This document shows, piece by piece, positions 20,571-29,802 of a DNA stretch of 64,000 bases. Position numbers and translations under genes: made by a program. This DNA comes from Arthrobacter gandavensis (GTDB taxonomy: Bacteria > Actinomycetota > Actinomycetes > Actinomycetales > Micrococcaceae): positions 370,231 to 434,230 of the forward strand of contig NZ_JADKYW010000003.1 in NCBI RefSeq assembly GCF_015355785.1. Reading direction: 5' to 3'. Under the pieces are notes generated by a model. The model did not search any database. It was not told the origin of the DNA and saw nothing but the letters and a program-made list of their open reading frames with translations. Positions within the stretch are counted from its first letter, which is position 1, and every line of letters begins with the position of its first letter.

Positions 20571-22111
20571 TGCGCCCCTCCCTCGTTCTCGCTCTGGTGC
20601 GAAAGTGCGTCTTCAGCGCTCATGCCGGCCATCATCAGGCCCAGCACGTCGCGCGAGGTGTTCCCCGGGACAATTCCCATGACCTTGCCGCTGTACAGCA
20701 CGGCGATCCGGTCTGCCAGTTCAAGGACCTCGTCCAGTTCCGTGGAAACGATCATCACCGGGGTTCCGCCGTCACGCTCAGCAACGATCCGCTTGTGCAG
20801 GAACTCGATGGATCCGACGTCGACGCCGCGGGTGGGCTGCGAGGCAATGAACAGGGACAGGGGCCGGGACAGTTCCCGGGCCATGACCACCTTCTGCTGG
20901 TTGCCGCCGGACAGGGTGCCGGCGGCGGCCTCCGCCGACTGCGTACGGATGTCGAATTCGTCGATCTTCTCCGCGGCGTTGGCGGCGACCACGGCAGGGC
21001 GCATGGACAACCCCTTGGCGAACGGAGTCTTGTGGTAGCGGTTCAGGACCAGGTTCTCGGCAACGCTGAACGTTCCCACCAGACCGTCCACGTTCCGGTC
21101 CTCGGGCACGAAGCCCACTCCGGCGTCGATGATCTGGGCCACGCGCTTGCCCACCAGCTCTTCGCCGTCGAGCGCGATGGAACCCGTGACATGCTCCTGT
21201 AGGCCCATGATGGCCTCAGTCAGTTCCGTCTGGCCATTGCCCTGGACTCCGGCAACCGCGAGGATCTCGCCCTTGGCGATCTCGAAGCTGATGTGGTCCA
21301 CCACAGCCTGGCCGGTGTCCGAAAGCACTACCAGGTCACGGACCTGGAAAGTGGCCGCTCCGGGCTGCGCCGGTTCCTTCTGCAGGTTCAGGCTCACTGA
21401 GCGGCCCACCATCATGGAGGCCAGTTCCGTGGTCGAAGCGCTCGGCGGGGCGTCGCCCACCACCTTGCCGCGGCGGATCACGGTAATCACGTCGGAGACG
21501 GCCTTGACCTCGCGCAGCTTGTGGGAAATGAAGACTACGGACTTACCGTCGTCACAGAGCTGGCGCATGATCGCCAGCAGTTCGTCAGTCTCCCGCGGAG
21601 TCAGCACAGCCGTGGGCTCATCGAGGATCAGGACTTCAGCGTCCCGAATCAGGGCCTTGATGATTTCAACGCGCTGCTGCACGCCAACCGGCAGGTCTTC
21701 CACCACGGCGTCGGGATCAACGTCGAACCCGTACTGTTCGGAAATCTGGCGGATGCGTGAGCGGGTGGTTTCAAGGTTCAGCGAGCCGCCGGCGCGGGTT
21801 GTCTCGTTGCCAAGTGCCACGTTCTCCGCGACGGTGAAGACGGGAACCAGCATGAAGTGCTGGTGCACCATGCCGATTCCGGCCGCCATGGCATCACCGG
21901 GACCCGAGAAGACAACGGGTTTGCCGTTGACTAGGATTTCGCCCTCCGTGGGTTCGTAGAGGCCGTAGAGGACGTTCATGAGCGTTGATTTGCCGGCCCC
22001 GTTCTCACCGAGCAGGCTGTGAACCTGCCCCGGCTCGATCACCAGGTCTATGTGGTCGTTGGCAACCAGAGTGCCGAAGCGCTTGGTGATGCCTTTGAGT
22101 TCGAGTTTCAC
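20567..22111 (-). CDS. Nucleoside ABC transporter ATPase (NupO-like, tandem)
   Basis: Double-cassette ATPase, 514 residues, that powers the BMP-type importer. The first cassette has Walker [10 protein letters not shown] near residue 34 and a DEPTAVLTP Walker B. The second has the altered P-loop GVQGNGQTEL typical of sugar/nucleoside double ATPases, and the signature [19 protein letters not shown] choose GTG at 22111 (VKLELKGITKRFG); the frame continues to a TTG at 22123. A 17-bp hairpin separates it from the lipoprotein gene upstream. Confidence 0.93.
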
Positions 22112-22180
22112 AACCCCAACCAATCTGTTTGTGTCTGAGTGTTTGGGTACTCCTAGAAAGGTAGGGTACCCGGAACAGAA

Positions 22181-22218
22181 CGGACCGCTGTTCGTCCGGC
22201 TGGACGAACAGCGGTCCG
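22181..22218 (-). terminator. 17-bp hairpin between receptor and ATPase genes
   Basis: Perfect 17-bp inverted repeat (22181-22197 with 22202-22218) with a 4-nt loop, followed on the minus strand by TTCTGTT. It lies 18 nt past the lipoprotein stop, so it is probably a partial terminator or an mRNA-stabilising stem that keeps the receptor in excess over the translocator. Confidence 0.75.
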
Positions 22219-22235
22219 GTTGATGCGGCCTGGCC

Positions 22236-23348
22236 CTACTTCGGGCTGGCTGCGGATTCTACGGTGATTTCACCGGAGATGATCTTGGCCTTGATCTCGT
22301 CCACTGCGCTCTTGACGTCGGCAGGAACAGCGTCTTCCTGGTCGTGGTACGGAGCCAGGGTAACGCCGCCGTTTTCGAGGGTGCCGATGTACGGGGAAGC
22401 GTCGAAGTTGCCCTCGACGTCCTGGGTGATGACCTCTTCAACGGCCTCGCCCATGAGCTTCATGACGGAGGTGAGGATGTATTCCTTGCCGGTGCCTGCG
22501 GTCTCATAACCGTCGGAGTCGACCCAGATCACCTTGTTGGCGCCGCCGCCTGCGTTGGCTTCGACGACGGCGTCGAGCGTGCCGGTGCCAACCGGACCGG
22601 CAACCGGCATGATGATGTCCGCGCCCTCGTTGATGAAGTTCTCGGTGGTGGTCTTTCCCGCACCGGTGTCGGTGAAGTTGCCGATGAAGGAGCCGGTCTG
22701 GTCTGCCTTGTTCCAGCCCAGGACCTCGACGTCGGCGCCGTTCTCCTCGTTGTAGTAGGCAACGCCGTCAGCGAAGCCGTCCATGAAGATGGTCACGGTG
22801 GGGATGTTGATGCCGCCGTAGGTAGCTACCTTGCCGGTCTCCGACGTGCCGGCAGCTACGTAGCCGGCCAGGAAAGCTGCCTGGGCGGTGTCGTAGATGA
22901 TGGGCTTGACGTTGTCCAGCTCGATGGAGTTGTCATCGATGATGGCGAAGTGGCTGTCAGGGTTGGCCTCCGCCACTTCCTTGGTAGCGTCGGCCAGGAG
23001 GAAGCCAACGGTGACGGTGATGTTGCAGCCGTTCTGGACCACCATTGAATCCAGGTTCGGACCGAAGTCGGTCTCTGACTGTGACTCAGCGGTCTTGATC
23101 TCGATGCCAAGATCGGTTTCGGCAGCCTTCAGGCCTTCGAAGCCGGACTGGTTGAACGAGCGGTCATCGAAACCGCCGGAGTCTGAAACCATGCAGGCCA
23201 GGAAATCGCCGTTGGCGCTTGCCTCACCGCTGGATGCGGAGTCTTCTTCCGGGGCGGCTCCGCAGCCGGCCAGCAGAAGCGCCGATGCGCCCAGCATGGC
23301 GGCGGACACACCGGCATTGCGCTTGAAGCCGCGCGGGAAATTCTTCAA
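22236..23348 (-). CDS. BMP family nucleoside-binding lipoprotein
   Basis: Extracellular receptor of the importer, related to PnrA/BmpA, which bind purine or pyrimidine nucleosides. The lipobox LLLAGCG gives Cys29. The mature part begins after a Glu/Ser linker with CMVSDSGGFDDRSFNQSGFEGLKAAE, whose DSGGFDDRSFN motif lines the nucleoside pocket. At 370 residues it has normal length. It is first in the cluster, ahead of the 17-bp hairpin. The upstream region holds a candidate operator at 23518-23536. Confidence 0.92.
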   Translation of the reverse strand: MKNFPRGFKRNAGVSAAMLGASALLLAGCGAAPEEDSASSGEASANGDFLACMVSDSGGFDDRSFNQSGFEGLKAAETDLGIEIKTAESQSETDFGPNLDSMVVQNGCNITVTVGFLLADATKEVAEANPDSHFAIIDDNSIELDNVKPIIYDTAQAAFLAGYVAAGTSETGKVATYGGINIPTVTIFMDGFADGVAYYNEENGADVEVLGWNKADQTGSFIGNFTDTGAGKTTTENFINEGADIIMPVAGPVGTGTLDAVVEANAGGGANKVIWVDSDGYETAGTGKEYILTSVMKLMGEAVEEVITQDVEGNFDASPYIGTLENGGVTLAPYHDQEDAVPADVKSAVDEIKAKIISGEITVESAASPK

Positions 23349-23517
23349 TGTTCCTCCAGAAAAGAAAAGTGTTCCACCGCCCCGGCTGCGGCCTGGCCCA
23401 ACGGACGGAAGGGCCTTCGCAGGGAACGTGTGGTGCGCGCTCCTTCCCTCATGGAGCGCAGCAAGACCTAACCATAGTGCATGTGTCCCACGGCACTAAG
23501 CGATGCGGCGGTCTGGG

Positions 23518-23536
23518 CAACATTGTTTACATGTTG
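23518..23536. promoter_or_regulatory. Palindrome before the nucleoside importer
   Basis: Inverted repeat CAACAT-N7-ATGTTG in an AT-rich patch about 170 nt before the lipoprotein start. Such a site would suit a DeoR-, GntR- or LacI-type nucleoside regulator, but none is encoded nearby. The stretch 23349-23565 holds no gene. Confidence 0.3.
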
Positions 23537-23565
23537 TTATCAATCGGAGGGTTGTGGCGGCCGGA

Positions 23566-24771
23566 TCAGTGCCGCAGGCCCCGGGCTGCGCGGACAGCCG
23601 CAGCGGCCATGACCGAGACGCCGCAGCTGATCGCCAGTTCGTCCGGGTTGTAGTCCCCGCGGTGCAGGTCGAAGGTTTCCCCGCCCGGTGTGCGGGTGCC
23701 CAGGCGCATCATCGCCCCCGGGATGGCCTGGGTCATCCAGGCGAAATCTTCGCCGCCCATGGACTGCGGGGTCAGGACAACGGAGTCCTCCCCCAGCTCT
23801 GCCCTGGCCGAGGCTTCGATCAGGCCGGTCTCGGCCTCGGAGTTAATGACCGGGGGCACACCGCGGGTGTGTTCCAGGGCCACGTCCACTCCGTAGGGCG
23901 CGGCAACTTCGCGAACGACGTCGTCGAGCAGTTCACCGGCGGCGTGCCACGCCTCGGCGTCCAGGCAGCGCATGGTCCCGGCCATGAAACCGTGGCCGGG
24001 AATCGCATTCGGTGCCGACCCGGCGTGGATCTGCCCCCAGACCACGGAGACGCCGCTGCGGACGTCGATCCGGCGCGAAAGAATGGCAGGCACGCTGACG
24101 GCGATCTGGCTTAGCGCAAAGACGAGGTCCTGGGTCAGGTGCGGACGCGAGGTGTGCCCGCCCTGTCCGGAGAGCTCGATGCGGATGGTGTCCGAAGCGG
24201 AGGTGATGGCACCAATACGCGTGCCAACCTGTCCCACGTCGACCCGCGGATCGCAGTGCAGGGCCAGGATCCGCGGCACTCCGGAAAGCACTCCCTGTTC
24301 AATGACGGACAGGGCGCCGCCGGGCATGACCTCTTCGGCCGGCTGGAAAATCACCCGGATCCGCCCGCCCAGGGATCCTTCGGCGTCGAGCTTCGCCAGC
24401 ACCCGGGCCGCACCGAGCATCACAGTGGTGTGGATGTCGTGACCGCAGGCGTGCGCAATCCCGGTGTTCACCGACGCGTAGGGAAGGGAGGTCTCCTCCA
24501 GCACCGGCAGGGCATCGATGTCCGCACGCAGCGCCAGGCCGATCGGCCCGTCTCCGATGTCTACGTAGGCGCCCGTGTTTTCAAGCCGCCTGGGCCGCAG
24601 GCCTGCCGCTTCCAGTGTTTCGACAATCCTGTCCGTGGTCCGGAACTCCTTGTGCGAGAGTTCAGGATGCGAATGCAGATCCCGCCGGAAATCGATCAGC
24701 TCACCCAGGATTGGGGCAACACTGCCCCGGATTGACGGAACGGGTGAGCTGCTAAGTGGGATTGTCTGCAC
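23566..24771 (-). CDS. M20D family amidohydrolase
   Basis: Metallopeptidase-fold hydrolase related to hippurate, N-acyl-amino-acid and IAA-amino-acid hydrolases. Visible metal ligands include HPELSHKEFRT near the N-terminus, HACGHDIHTTVMLG, the Glu pair in FQPAEEVMPGG, and a later SMGGEDFAWM His/Glu block. About 401 residues, normal. The frame opens at TTG 24789, but GTG 24771 sits 7 nt after a TAACCT -10 box, suggesting a leaderless start there. The amide substrate is unknown, and no aminoacylase partner is adjacent. Confidence 0.88.
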   Translation of the reverse strand: MQTIPLSSSPVPSIRGSVAPILGELIDFRRDLHSHPELSHKEFRTTDRIVETLEAAGLRPRRLENTGAYVDIGDGPIGLALRADIDALPVLEETSLPYASVNTGIAHACGHDIHTTVMLGAARVLAKLDAEGSLGGRIRVIFQPAEEVMPGGALSVIEQGVLSGVPRILALHCDPRVDVGQVGTRIGAITSASDTIRIELSGQGGHTSRPHLTQDLVFALSQIAVSVPAILSRRIDVRSGVSVVWGQIHAGSAPNAIPGHGFMAGTMRCLDAEAWHAAGELLDDVVREVAAPYGVDVALEHTRGVPPVINSEAETGLIEASARAELGEDSVVLTPQSMGGEDFAWMTQAIPGAMMRLGTRTPGGETFDLHRGDYNPDELAISCGVSVMAAAAVRAARGLRH

Positions 24772-24862
24772 ATATTCAAGGTTAGCCAACCTGTGCTGGT
24801 CTGCGGGAACCGTGTGACTTTAAGACTCCCCACGGCCCAGGAACGCGGCCGTTGGTCAGGAT

Positions 24863-26011
24863 TCAGAGGACGTCGGTGTCTCCGCTGGCCTTGAGGTGTT
24901 CAACCGCTTTCTTTACCTCCTGGGCGTGATCCTTCGTGGTGACCAGCAGGGCGTCCGGAGTGTCCACAATCACCACATCCTCGATTCCGATCAGCGCAAT
25001 AACGCGCTTGGTGTCGGACACGACAATCCCGGAAGCGTCCTCGGAGTACACCCGCGCTCCTTCGCCCATCACGGTCAGCTCGCTGTTTTCCGCGGCCGGG
25101 TTCAGCCGACCGATGGCGGCGAAGTCTCCGACGTCGTCCCAGCTGAAGATTCCAGGAATCATGGCCACGTCGCCGGCTGCGGCGGCGGGCTCGGCCACCG
25201 CATAGTCAATGGCGGTCTTGGGCAGGGTCGGCCAGACCCTCAGCACCACTTCGCGGCGGTTCTCGGTATCCCACGCTTCGGCAATTTCCATCAGGCCGGC
25301 GTGCAGCTCCGGCTCATTGTCCAGCAGGTGCTTGAGCATCAGCGCCACCGGTGCCACGAACATGCCGGCATTCCAGCTGTAGTTGCCGCTGCGCAGGTAG
25401 CCGCGGGCCGTATCCTCGGAGGGCTTCTCGACGAACTCCACGACGGAATGGGCGCTCGGCGCACCTTCGATCTCCATCGGCTCTCCGGCCTTGATGTAGC
25501 CAAAGCCCGTGGAGGGATGGGTGGGGTGGATGCCGATGGTGACGATGTAACCCTGGGCGGCAGTGTGAATGGCCTCGCGGACCGCCTCCTGGAAGACTTC
25601 CACCGGGGTGATGACCTGGTCGGCGGCGAAGGATCCCATGATGATCGAAGGATCCCGGTGGTAGAGGATCGCAGCCGCCAGTCCAATCGCGGCCGCAGAG
25701 TCCTTGGGCTCGTTTTCAAGCACAAGGTCCTCCCGCTGGATCTCCGGCAGCTGGGCCAGCACGGCGGAGCGGTGGAGCTGCCCGGTGACTACCATCACCC
25801 GGTCATTGCTCAGGGGAGCCAGCCTGTCATAGGTCGCCCGAATCAGGGTTGAGCCGGAACCGGTGAGGTCATGCAGGAACTTCGGTGCGGCGGCCCGGGA
25901 GAGCGGCCACAGGCGCGTGCCCACGCCGCCGGCCGGAATCACGCCGTAGAAGCGGTCAAAGACGTCGGCACCGGCCGGTTCCGGGTTCACATTTGTCATT
26001 TCAGTACTCAT
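24863..26011 (-). CDS. manC: Mannose-1-phosphate guanylyltransferase
   Basis: Makes GDP-mannose from mannose-1-phosphate and GTP for glycan and mannosylated-lipid synthesis. The nucleotidyltransferase signature IPAGGVGTRLWPLSRAAAPK is near residues 25-45, with VEFVEKPSED and ENSWNAGMF-type blocks (YSWNAGMFV) downstream. At 382 residues it has only the GT-A-like domain and short beta-helix tail, without the fused isomerase of bifunctional ManC. The open frame extends to 26080; ATG 26011 lies 8 nt after a TAACCT -10 box and has no Shine-Dalgarno, so a leaderless start is likely. Confidence 0.92.
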   Translation of the reverse strand: MSTEMTNVNPEPAGADVFDRFYGVIPAGGVGTRLWPLSRAAAPKFLHDLTGSGSTLIRATYDRLAPLSNDRVMVVTGQLHRSAVLAQLPEIQREDLVLENEPKDSAAAIGLAAAILYHRDPSIIMGSFAADQVITPVEVFQEAVREAIHTAAQGYIVTIGIHPTHPSTGFGYIKAGEPMEIEGAPSAHSVVEFVEKPSEDTARGYLRSGNYSWNAGMFVAPVALMLKHLLDNEPELHAGLMEIAEAWDTENRREVVLRVWPTLPKTAIDYAVAEPAAAAGDVAMIPGIFSWDDVGDFAAIGRLNPAAENSELTVMGEGARVYSEDASGIVVSDTKRVIALIGIEDVVIVDTPDALLVTTKDHAQEVKKAVEHLKASGDTDVL

Positions 26012-26090
26012 CAGTGCCAAGGTTAGCTGAGAGTCCCCACGGCCAGGTTCGCGGACACGAGTACGCACTGCGGGCGGCACGCGTGTCGAG

Positions 26091-26152
26091 TGTAAGCCAG
26101 GTCACACAGTAGGGGAACCTAAATTGATCCCGCTGCGGGCGGGACCTAGATT
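26091..26152 (+). promoter_or_regulatory. sdh promoter with CRP/GlxR-like activator site
   Basis: A near-canonical promoter, TTGATC (26124-26129)-N17-TAGATT (26147-26152), precedes sdhC. Upstream, TGTAA-N6-TCACA (26091-26106) fits the CRP/GlxR consensus and is centred about 60-61 bp before the expected transcription start, the class I activator position. The 5' leader would be ~80 nt. Confidence 0.6.
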
Positions 26153-26241
26153 ATGCTTGAGCTTATAAAGTGCTCTCGCACCGGCGTCATCACTGCGTGG
26201 AAGACGCGCTAGCGCCGCTGCGATGCAGGGAGGAATATTCA

Positions 26242-26622
26242 GTGTCGAAGTTACCAGCAGGCACGCTTTACCGCGGCCGCGAAGGCCAGTGGTCATGGGT
26301 GGCCCATCGGATTACTGGCGTGGTGATCTTCTTCTTCCTTTTGGTCCATGTTCTTGATACCTCGCTGGTGCGCGTGTCACCCGAGGCCTACAACGTGGTC
26401 ATCGGAGCGTACAAGAACCCGATCATGGGCCTCGGTGAGCTCGGCCTCGTTGCCGCCATCGTTTTCCACGCCTTCAATGGCCTCCGGGTGATTCTTATCG
26501 ACTTCTGGAAGAAGGGCCCCAAGTACCAGCGCCAGATGCTGTGGGGGGTCGTCGGCCTGTGGGCCGTGACCATGATCGGCTTCTCCATCCGCCACCTTCC
26601 CATCGTTTTCGGGGGTCACTAA
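26242..26622 (+). CDS. sdhC: Succinate dehydrogenase cytochrome b subunit
   Basis: Membrane anchor of complex II that binds haem and quinone. Three hydrophobic helices; the first contains VAHRITGVVIFFFLLVHVLD with candidate haem-ligand His residues. 126 residues, normal. The start is GTG at 26242, fixed by GGGAGGA at 26228-26234; the frame runs further upstream without a ribosome site. Codon 4 (26251-26253) is TTA, one of only two TTA leucine codons I could find in the genes of this window. sdhD follows after 3 nt. Confidence 0.93.
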   Translation: MSKLPAGTLYRGREGQWSWVAHRITGVVIFFFLLVHVLDTSLVRVSPEAYNVVIGAYKNPIMGLGELGLVAAIVFHAFNGLRVILIDFWKKGPKYQRQMLWGVVGLWAVTMIGFSIRHLPIVFGGH

Positions 26623-26625
26623 GCC

Positions 26626-27093
26626 ATGAGCACTCCTTCAATTGACGCTCCCCGGGCCGGCCGCATCTCCCCGCGGTACACCCGCAACGGGTCCGGCAAG
26701 GGCAACTTCGAGATGATCGCATGGCTCTTCATGCGCATCTCCGGCGCCCTGCTCGTCATCCTCATCTTCACGCACCTTTTCATCAACCTGATGGTCGGCG
26801 ACGGCATCAAGGCCATCGACTTCGGCTTCGTTGCCGGCAAGTGGGCCTCCCCGCTCTGGCAGATCTGGGACCTGGTGATGCTGTGGCTCGCCATGCTCCA
26901 CGGCACCAACGGCGTGCGCACCATCATCAATGACTACGCCGAGAAGAACTCCACCCGCATGTGGCTCAAGACGGTGCTGTATTCCGCAACCGTCGTCATC
27001 ATCGTGCTTGGCACCCTCGTGATCTTCACCTTTGATCCGTGCCCGCCCAACGCGACGCTGGACCAGCTGCCGTCCTTCTGCCCCGCTCCCTAG
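26626..27093 (+). CDS. sdhD: Succinate dehydrogenase hydrophobic anchor subunit
   Basis: Second membrane anchor of complex II. A ~45-residue polar N-terminus (GRISPRYTRNGSGKGNFEM) precedes three helices. MLWLAMLHGTNGVRTIINDY holds a His in the second to third helix region that could be haem- or quinone-linked. 155 residues. Only 3 nt separate it from sdhC, so the two anchors are co-translated. The cysteines near the C-terminus (PCPPNATLDQLPSFCPAP) would lie outside or in a loop. Confidence 0.92.
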   Translation: MSTPSIDAPRAGRISPRYTRNGSGKGNFEMIAWLFMRISGALLVILIFTHLFINLMVGDGIKAIDFGFVAGKWASPLWQIWDLVMLWLAMLHGTNGVRTIINDYAEKNSTRMWLKTVLYSATVVIIVLGTLVIFTFDPCPPNATLDQLPSFCPAP

Positions 27094-27157
27094 CCCGGCA
27101 GGCACCGCAGCAACTCCCTAAGAGCCACACACAGTTTCAACAGAAAGAGCATCTGGT

Positions 27158-28924
27158 ATGCAGGTCCACAAGTACGACGTCGTCATTGTCGGCGCCGGCG
27201 GCGCCGGTATGCGTGCCGCCATCGAATCCGGACAGCGCGCCCGGACGGCGGTACTGACCAAGCTGTACCCCACGCGTTCCCACACCGGAGCAGCGCAGGG
27301 CGGCATGTGCGCAGCACTGGCCAACGTAGAAGAAGACAACTGGGAATGGCACACCTTTGACACGGTCAAGGGCGGTGACTACCTGGTGGACCAGGATGCC
27401 GCCGAGGTGATGGCCAAGGAAGCCATCGACGCCGTACTGGACCTGGAGAAGATGGGTCTGCCGTTCAACCGCACGCCCGAAGGCCGGATCGACCAGCGCC
27501 GTTTCGGCGGCCACACCCGTGACCACGGCAAGGCCCCCGTCCGCCGCGCCTGCTACGCCGCAGACCGCACCGGCCACATGATCCTGCAGACCCTGTACCA
27601 AAACTGCGTCAAGCACAACGTTGAGTTCTACAACGAGTACTACGTCCTTGACCTGCTGACCGTCGAAGACAGCTTCGGCCAGAAGCGTGTTGCCGGCGTC
27701 GTCTCCTATGACCTCGCGACCGGCGAACTGCACGTCTTCCAGGCCAAGTCCGTGGTCTTCGCCTCCGGCGGCGCGGGCAAGGTCTTCAAGACCACCTCCA
27801 ATGCCCACACCCTCACCGGTGACGGCATGGGCATCGCGTTCCGCAAGGGCATTCCGCTGGAAGACATGGAGTTCATCCAGTTCCACCCGACCGGCCTCGC
27901 CGGCCTGGGCATCCTGCTGTCCGAGGCTGCCCGCGGTGAGGGTGCGATCCTGCGCAACTCCGAGGGTGAGCGCTTCATGGAGCGCTACGCCCCCACCATC
28001 AAGGACCTCGCCCCGCGTGACATCGTGGCACGCTCCATGGCCAACGAGGTCCGTGAAGGACGCGGCTGCGGCCCGAATAAGGACTACGTCCTGCTGGACC
28101 TGACGCACCTGGAACCGGCGCACATTGACGCCAAGCTTCCGGACATCACTGAGTTCGCGCGCACCTACCTGGGTGTGGAGCCGTACACGGAACCGGTACC
28201 CGTCTTCCCGACTGCGCACTACGTCATGGGCGGAATCCCGACCAACATCAAGGCCGAGGTTCTCCAGGACAATGACACCGTCATTCCGGGCCTGTACGCC
28301 GCCGGTGAGGTTGCCTGTGTGTCCGTCCACGGTTCAAACCGCCTGGGCACCAACTCGCTGCTGGACATCAACGTGTTCGGCAAGCGTGCCGGTATCTATG
28401 CTGCCGAGTACGCCCTGCAGGCGGACTTCGTTGACCTGCCGGAAGACCCGGAAGCTGACACGATTGCCCTGCTGGATGTTGTCCGCAACTCCGAGGGCAC
28501 CGAACGTGTCTCCGAGATCCGCCGCGACCTCCAGAACACCATGGACGCAAACATGCAGGTGTTCCGCACGGCCGAGACGATCAACCAGACGCTCTCCGAC
28601 ATTGCTGCTCTCGAAGAGCGCTACAAGAAGATCAACGTCCAGGACAAGGGCAAGCGCTTCAATCTTGACCTGCTGGAAGCCGTAGAGCTCGGTTTCCTCC
28701 TGGAGCTGGCCAAGGTCATGTCCGTGGCAGCCCTGCACCGCGAGGAATCGCGCGGCGGCCACTTCCGTGAGGACTTCCCGGAGCGCGATGACGACAAGTT
28801 CATGCTGCACTCCATGGCCTACAAGGTCGATGAAGCCGACAACGCCGAGCACACGGCCGGCATCCGGCTCGATACCAAGCCGGTTATTTTCACGCGCTAC
28901 GAGCCGATGGTGAGGAAGTACTAA
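27158..28924 (+). CDS. sdhA: Succinate dehydrogenase flavoprotein
   Basis: Catalytic subunit that oxidises succinate to fumarate and carries covalent FAD. The FAD motif [22 protein letters not shown] start ([13 protein letters not shown]) is followed by the flavinylation site [10 protein letters not shown] with its His. The substrate loop ([22 protein letters not shown]) and active-site Arg region ([15 protein letters not shown]) are intact. 588 residues, normal. The TAA stop overlaps the ATG of sdhB (TAATG). It starts 64 nt after sdhD with an AAAGAG-like site upstream. Confidence 0.97.
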   Translation: MQVHKYDVVIVGAGGAGMRAAIESGQRARTAVLTKLYPTRSHTGAAQGGMCAALANVEEDNWEWHTFDTVKGGDYLVDQDAAEVMAKEAIDAVLDLEKMGLPFNRTPEGRIDQRRFGGHTRDHGKAPVRRACYAADRTGHMILQTLYQNCVKHNVEFYNEYYVLDLLTVEDSFGQKRVAGVVSYDLATGELHVFQAKSVVFASGGAGKVFKTTSNAHTLTGDGMGIAFRKGIPLEDMEFIQFHPTGLAGLGILLSEAARGEGAILRNSEGERFMERYAPTIKDLAPRDIVARSMANEVREGRGCGPNKDYVLLDLTHLEPAHIDAKLPDITEFARTYLGVEPYTEPVPVFPTAHYVMGGIPTNIKAEVLQDNDTVIPGLYAAGEVACVSVHGSNRLGTNSLLDINVFGKRAGIYAAEYALQADFVDLPEDPEADTIALLDVVRNSEGTERVSEIRRDLQNTMDANMQVFRTAETINQTLSDIAALEERYKKINVQDKGKRFNLDLLEAVELGFLLELAKVMSVAALHREESRGGHFREDFPERDDDKFMLHSMAYKVDEADNAEHTAGIRLDTKPVIFTRYEPMVRKY

Positions 28925-29700
28925 TGACAACGGAAGTCGCTGAGCCGGCCTCGAAGATTGACCTGGCCGAATCCACTGCCGGTGAGATTCCCTCCTTCGA
29001 CATCACGCTGAAGGTACGCCGCTACAACCCGGAAATCTCCGACGAGGCCCACTGGGACGAGTGGACCCTGACCATGTACGGCACGGACCGTGTGCTGGAT
29101 GCCCTGCACAAGGTCAAGTGGGAGCACGACGGCACTGTTTCGTTCCGCCGTTCCTGCGCCCATGGCGTCTGCGGCTCCGATGCCATGCGCATCAACGGCC
29201 GCAACCGCCTGGCCTGCAAGACCCTGCTGAAGGACCTGGACACGTCCAAGCCCATTCTCGTCGAGCCCATCAAGGGCCTGCCGGTGGAGAAGGACCTGAT
29301 CGTGGACATGGAGCCGTTCTTCCAGTCCTATCGCGAGATCATGCCGTTCCTCGTGTCCAAGGGCCACGAGCCCACCAAGGAACGCCTGCAGTCCGCTGAG
29401 GACCGCGAGCGTTTTGACGACACCACCAAGTGCATCCTCTGCGCTGCCTGCACGTCCTCCTGCCCGGTCTTCTGGACCGACGGACAGTACTTCGGCCCGG
29501 CCGCGATCGTCAATGCGCACCGCTTCATCTTCGACTCGCGTGACGACGCAGGAGACATGCGCCTGGAGATCCTGAACGACAAGGAAGGCGTGTGGCGCTG
29601 CCGCACCACCTTCAACTGTTCGGAAGCATGCCCCCGCGGCATCCAGGTCACCAAGGCCATCTCCGAGGTCAAGCAGGCCATCCTGAACCGTTCCATCTAG
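28924..29700 (+). CDS. sdhB: Succinate dehydrogenase iron-sulfur subunit
   Basis: Electron-transfer subunit between the flavoprotein and the membrane anchors. The [2Fe-2S] ligands lie in SCAHGVCGSDAMRINGRNRLAC (split here as SCAHGVCGSDAM and RLAC). The [4Fe-4S] and [3Fe-4S] ligands lie in CILCAACTSSCPVFW and CSEACPRGI. 258 residues, normal. The start overlaps the sdhA stop by one base. A strong terminator follows, closing sdhCDAB. Confidence 0.97.
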   Translation: MTTEVAEPASKIDLAESTAGEIPSFDITLKVRRYNPEISDEAHWDEWTLTMYGTDRVLDALHKVKWEHDGTVSFRRSCAHGVCGSDAMRINGRNRLACKTLLKDLDTSKPILVEPIKGLPVEKDLIVDMEPFFQSYREIMPFLVSKGHEPTKERLQSAEDRERFDDTTKCILCAACTSSCPVFWTDGQYFGPAAIVNAHRFIFDSRDDAGDMRLEILNDKEGVWRCRTTFNCSEACPRGIQVTKAISEVKQAILNRSI

Positions 29701-29720
29701 TTGAGGCGCCCCGCGTTCAT

Positions 29721-29760
29721 AGGCGGAGGAACCGGATCCTTTCCGGTTCCTCCGCCTTTT
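29721..29760 (+). terminator. Intrinsic terminator after sdhB
   Basis: Perfect 16-bp inverted repeat (29721-29736 with 29742-29757), 5-nt loop, followed by a T-run. Confidence 0.9.
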
Positions 29761-29802
29761 GCGTATCCGGAACGGCCGTTGCAGCCGGATAGGGTTGGAG
29801 GC

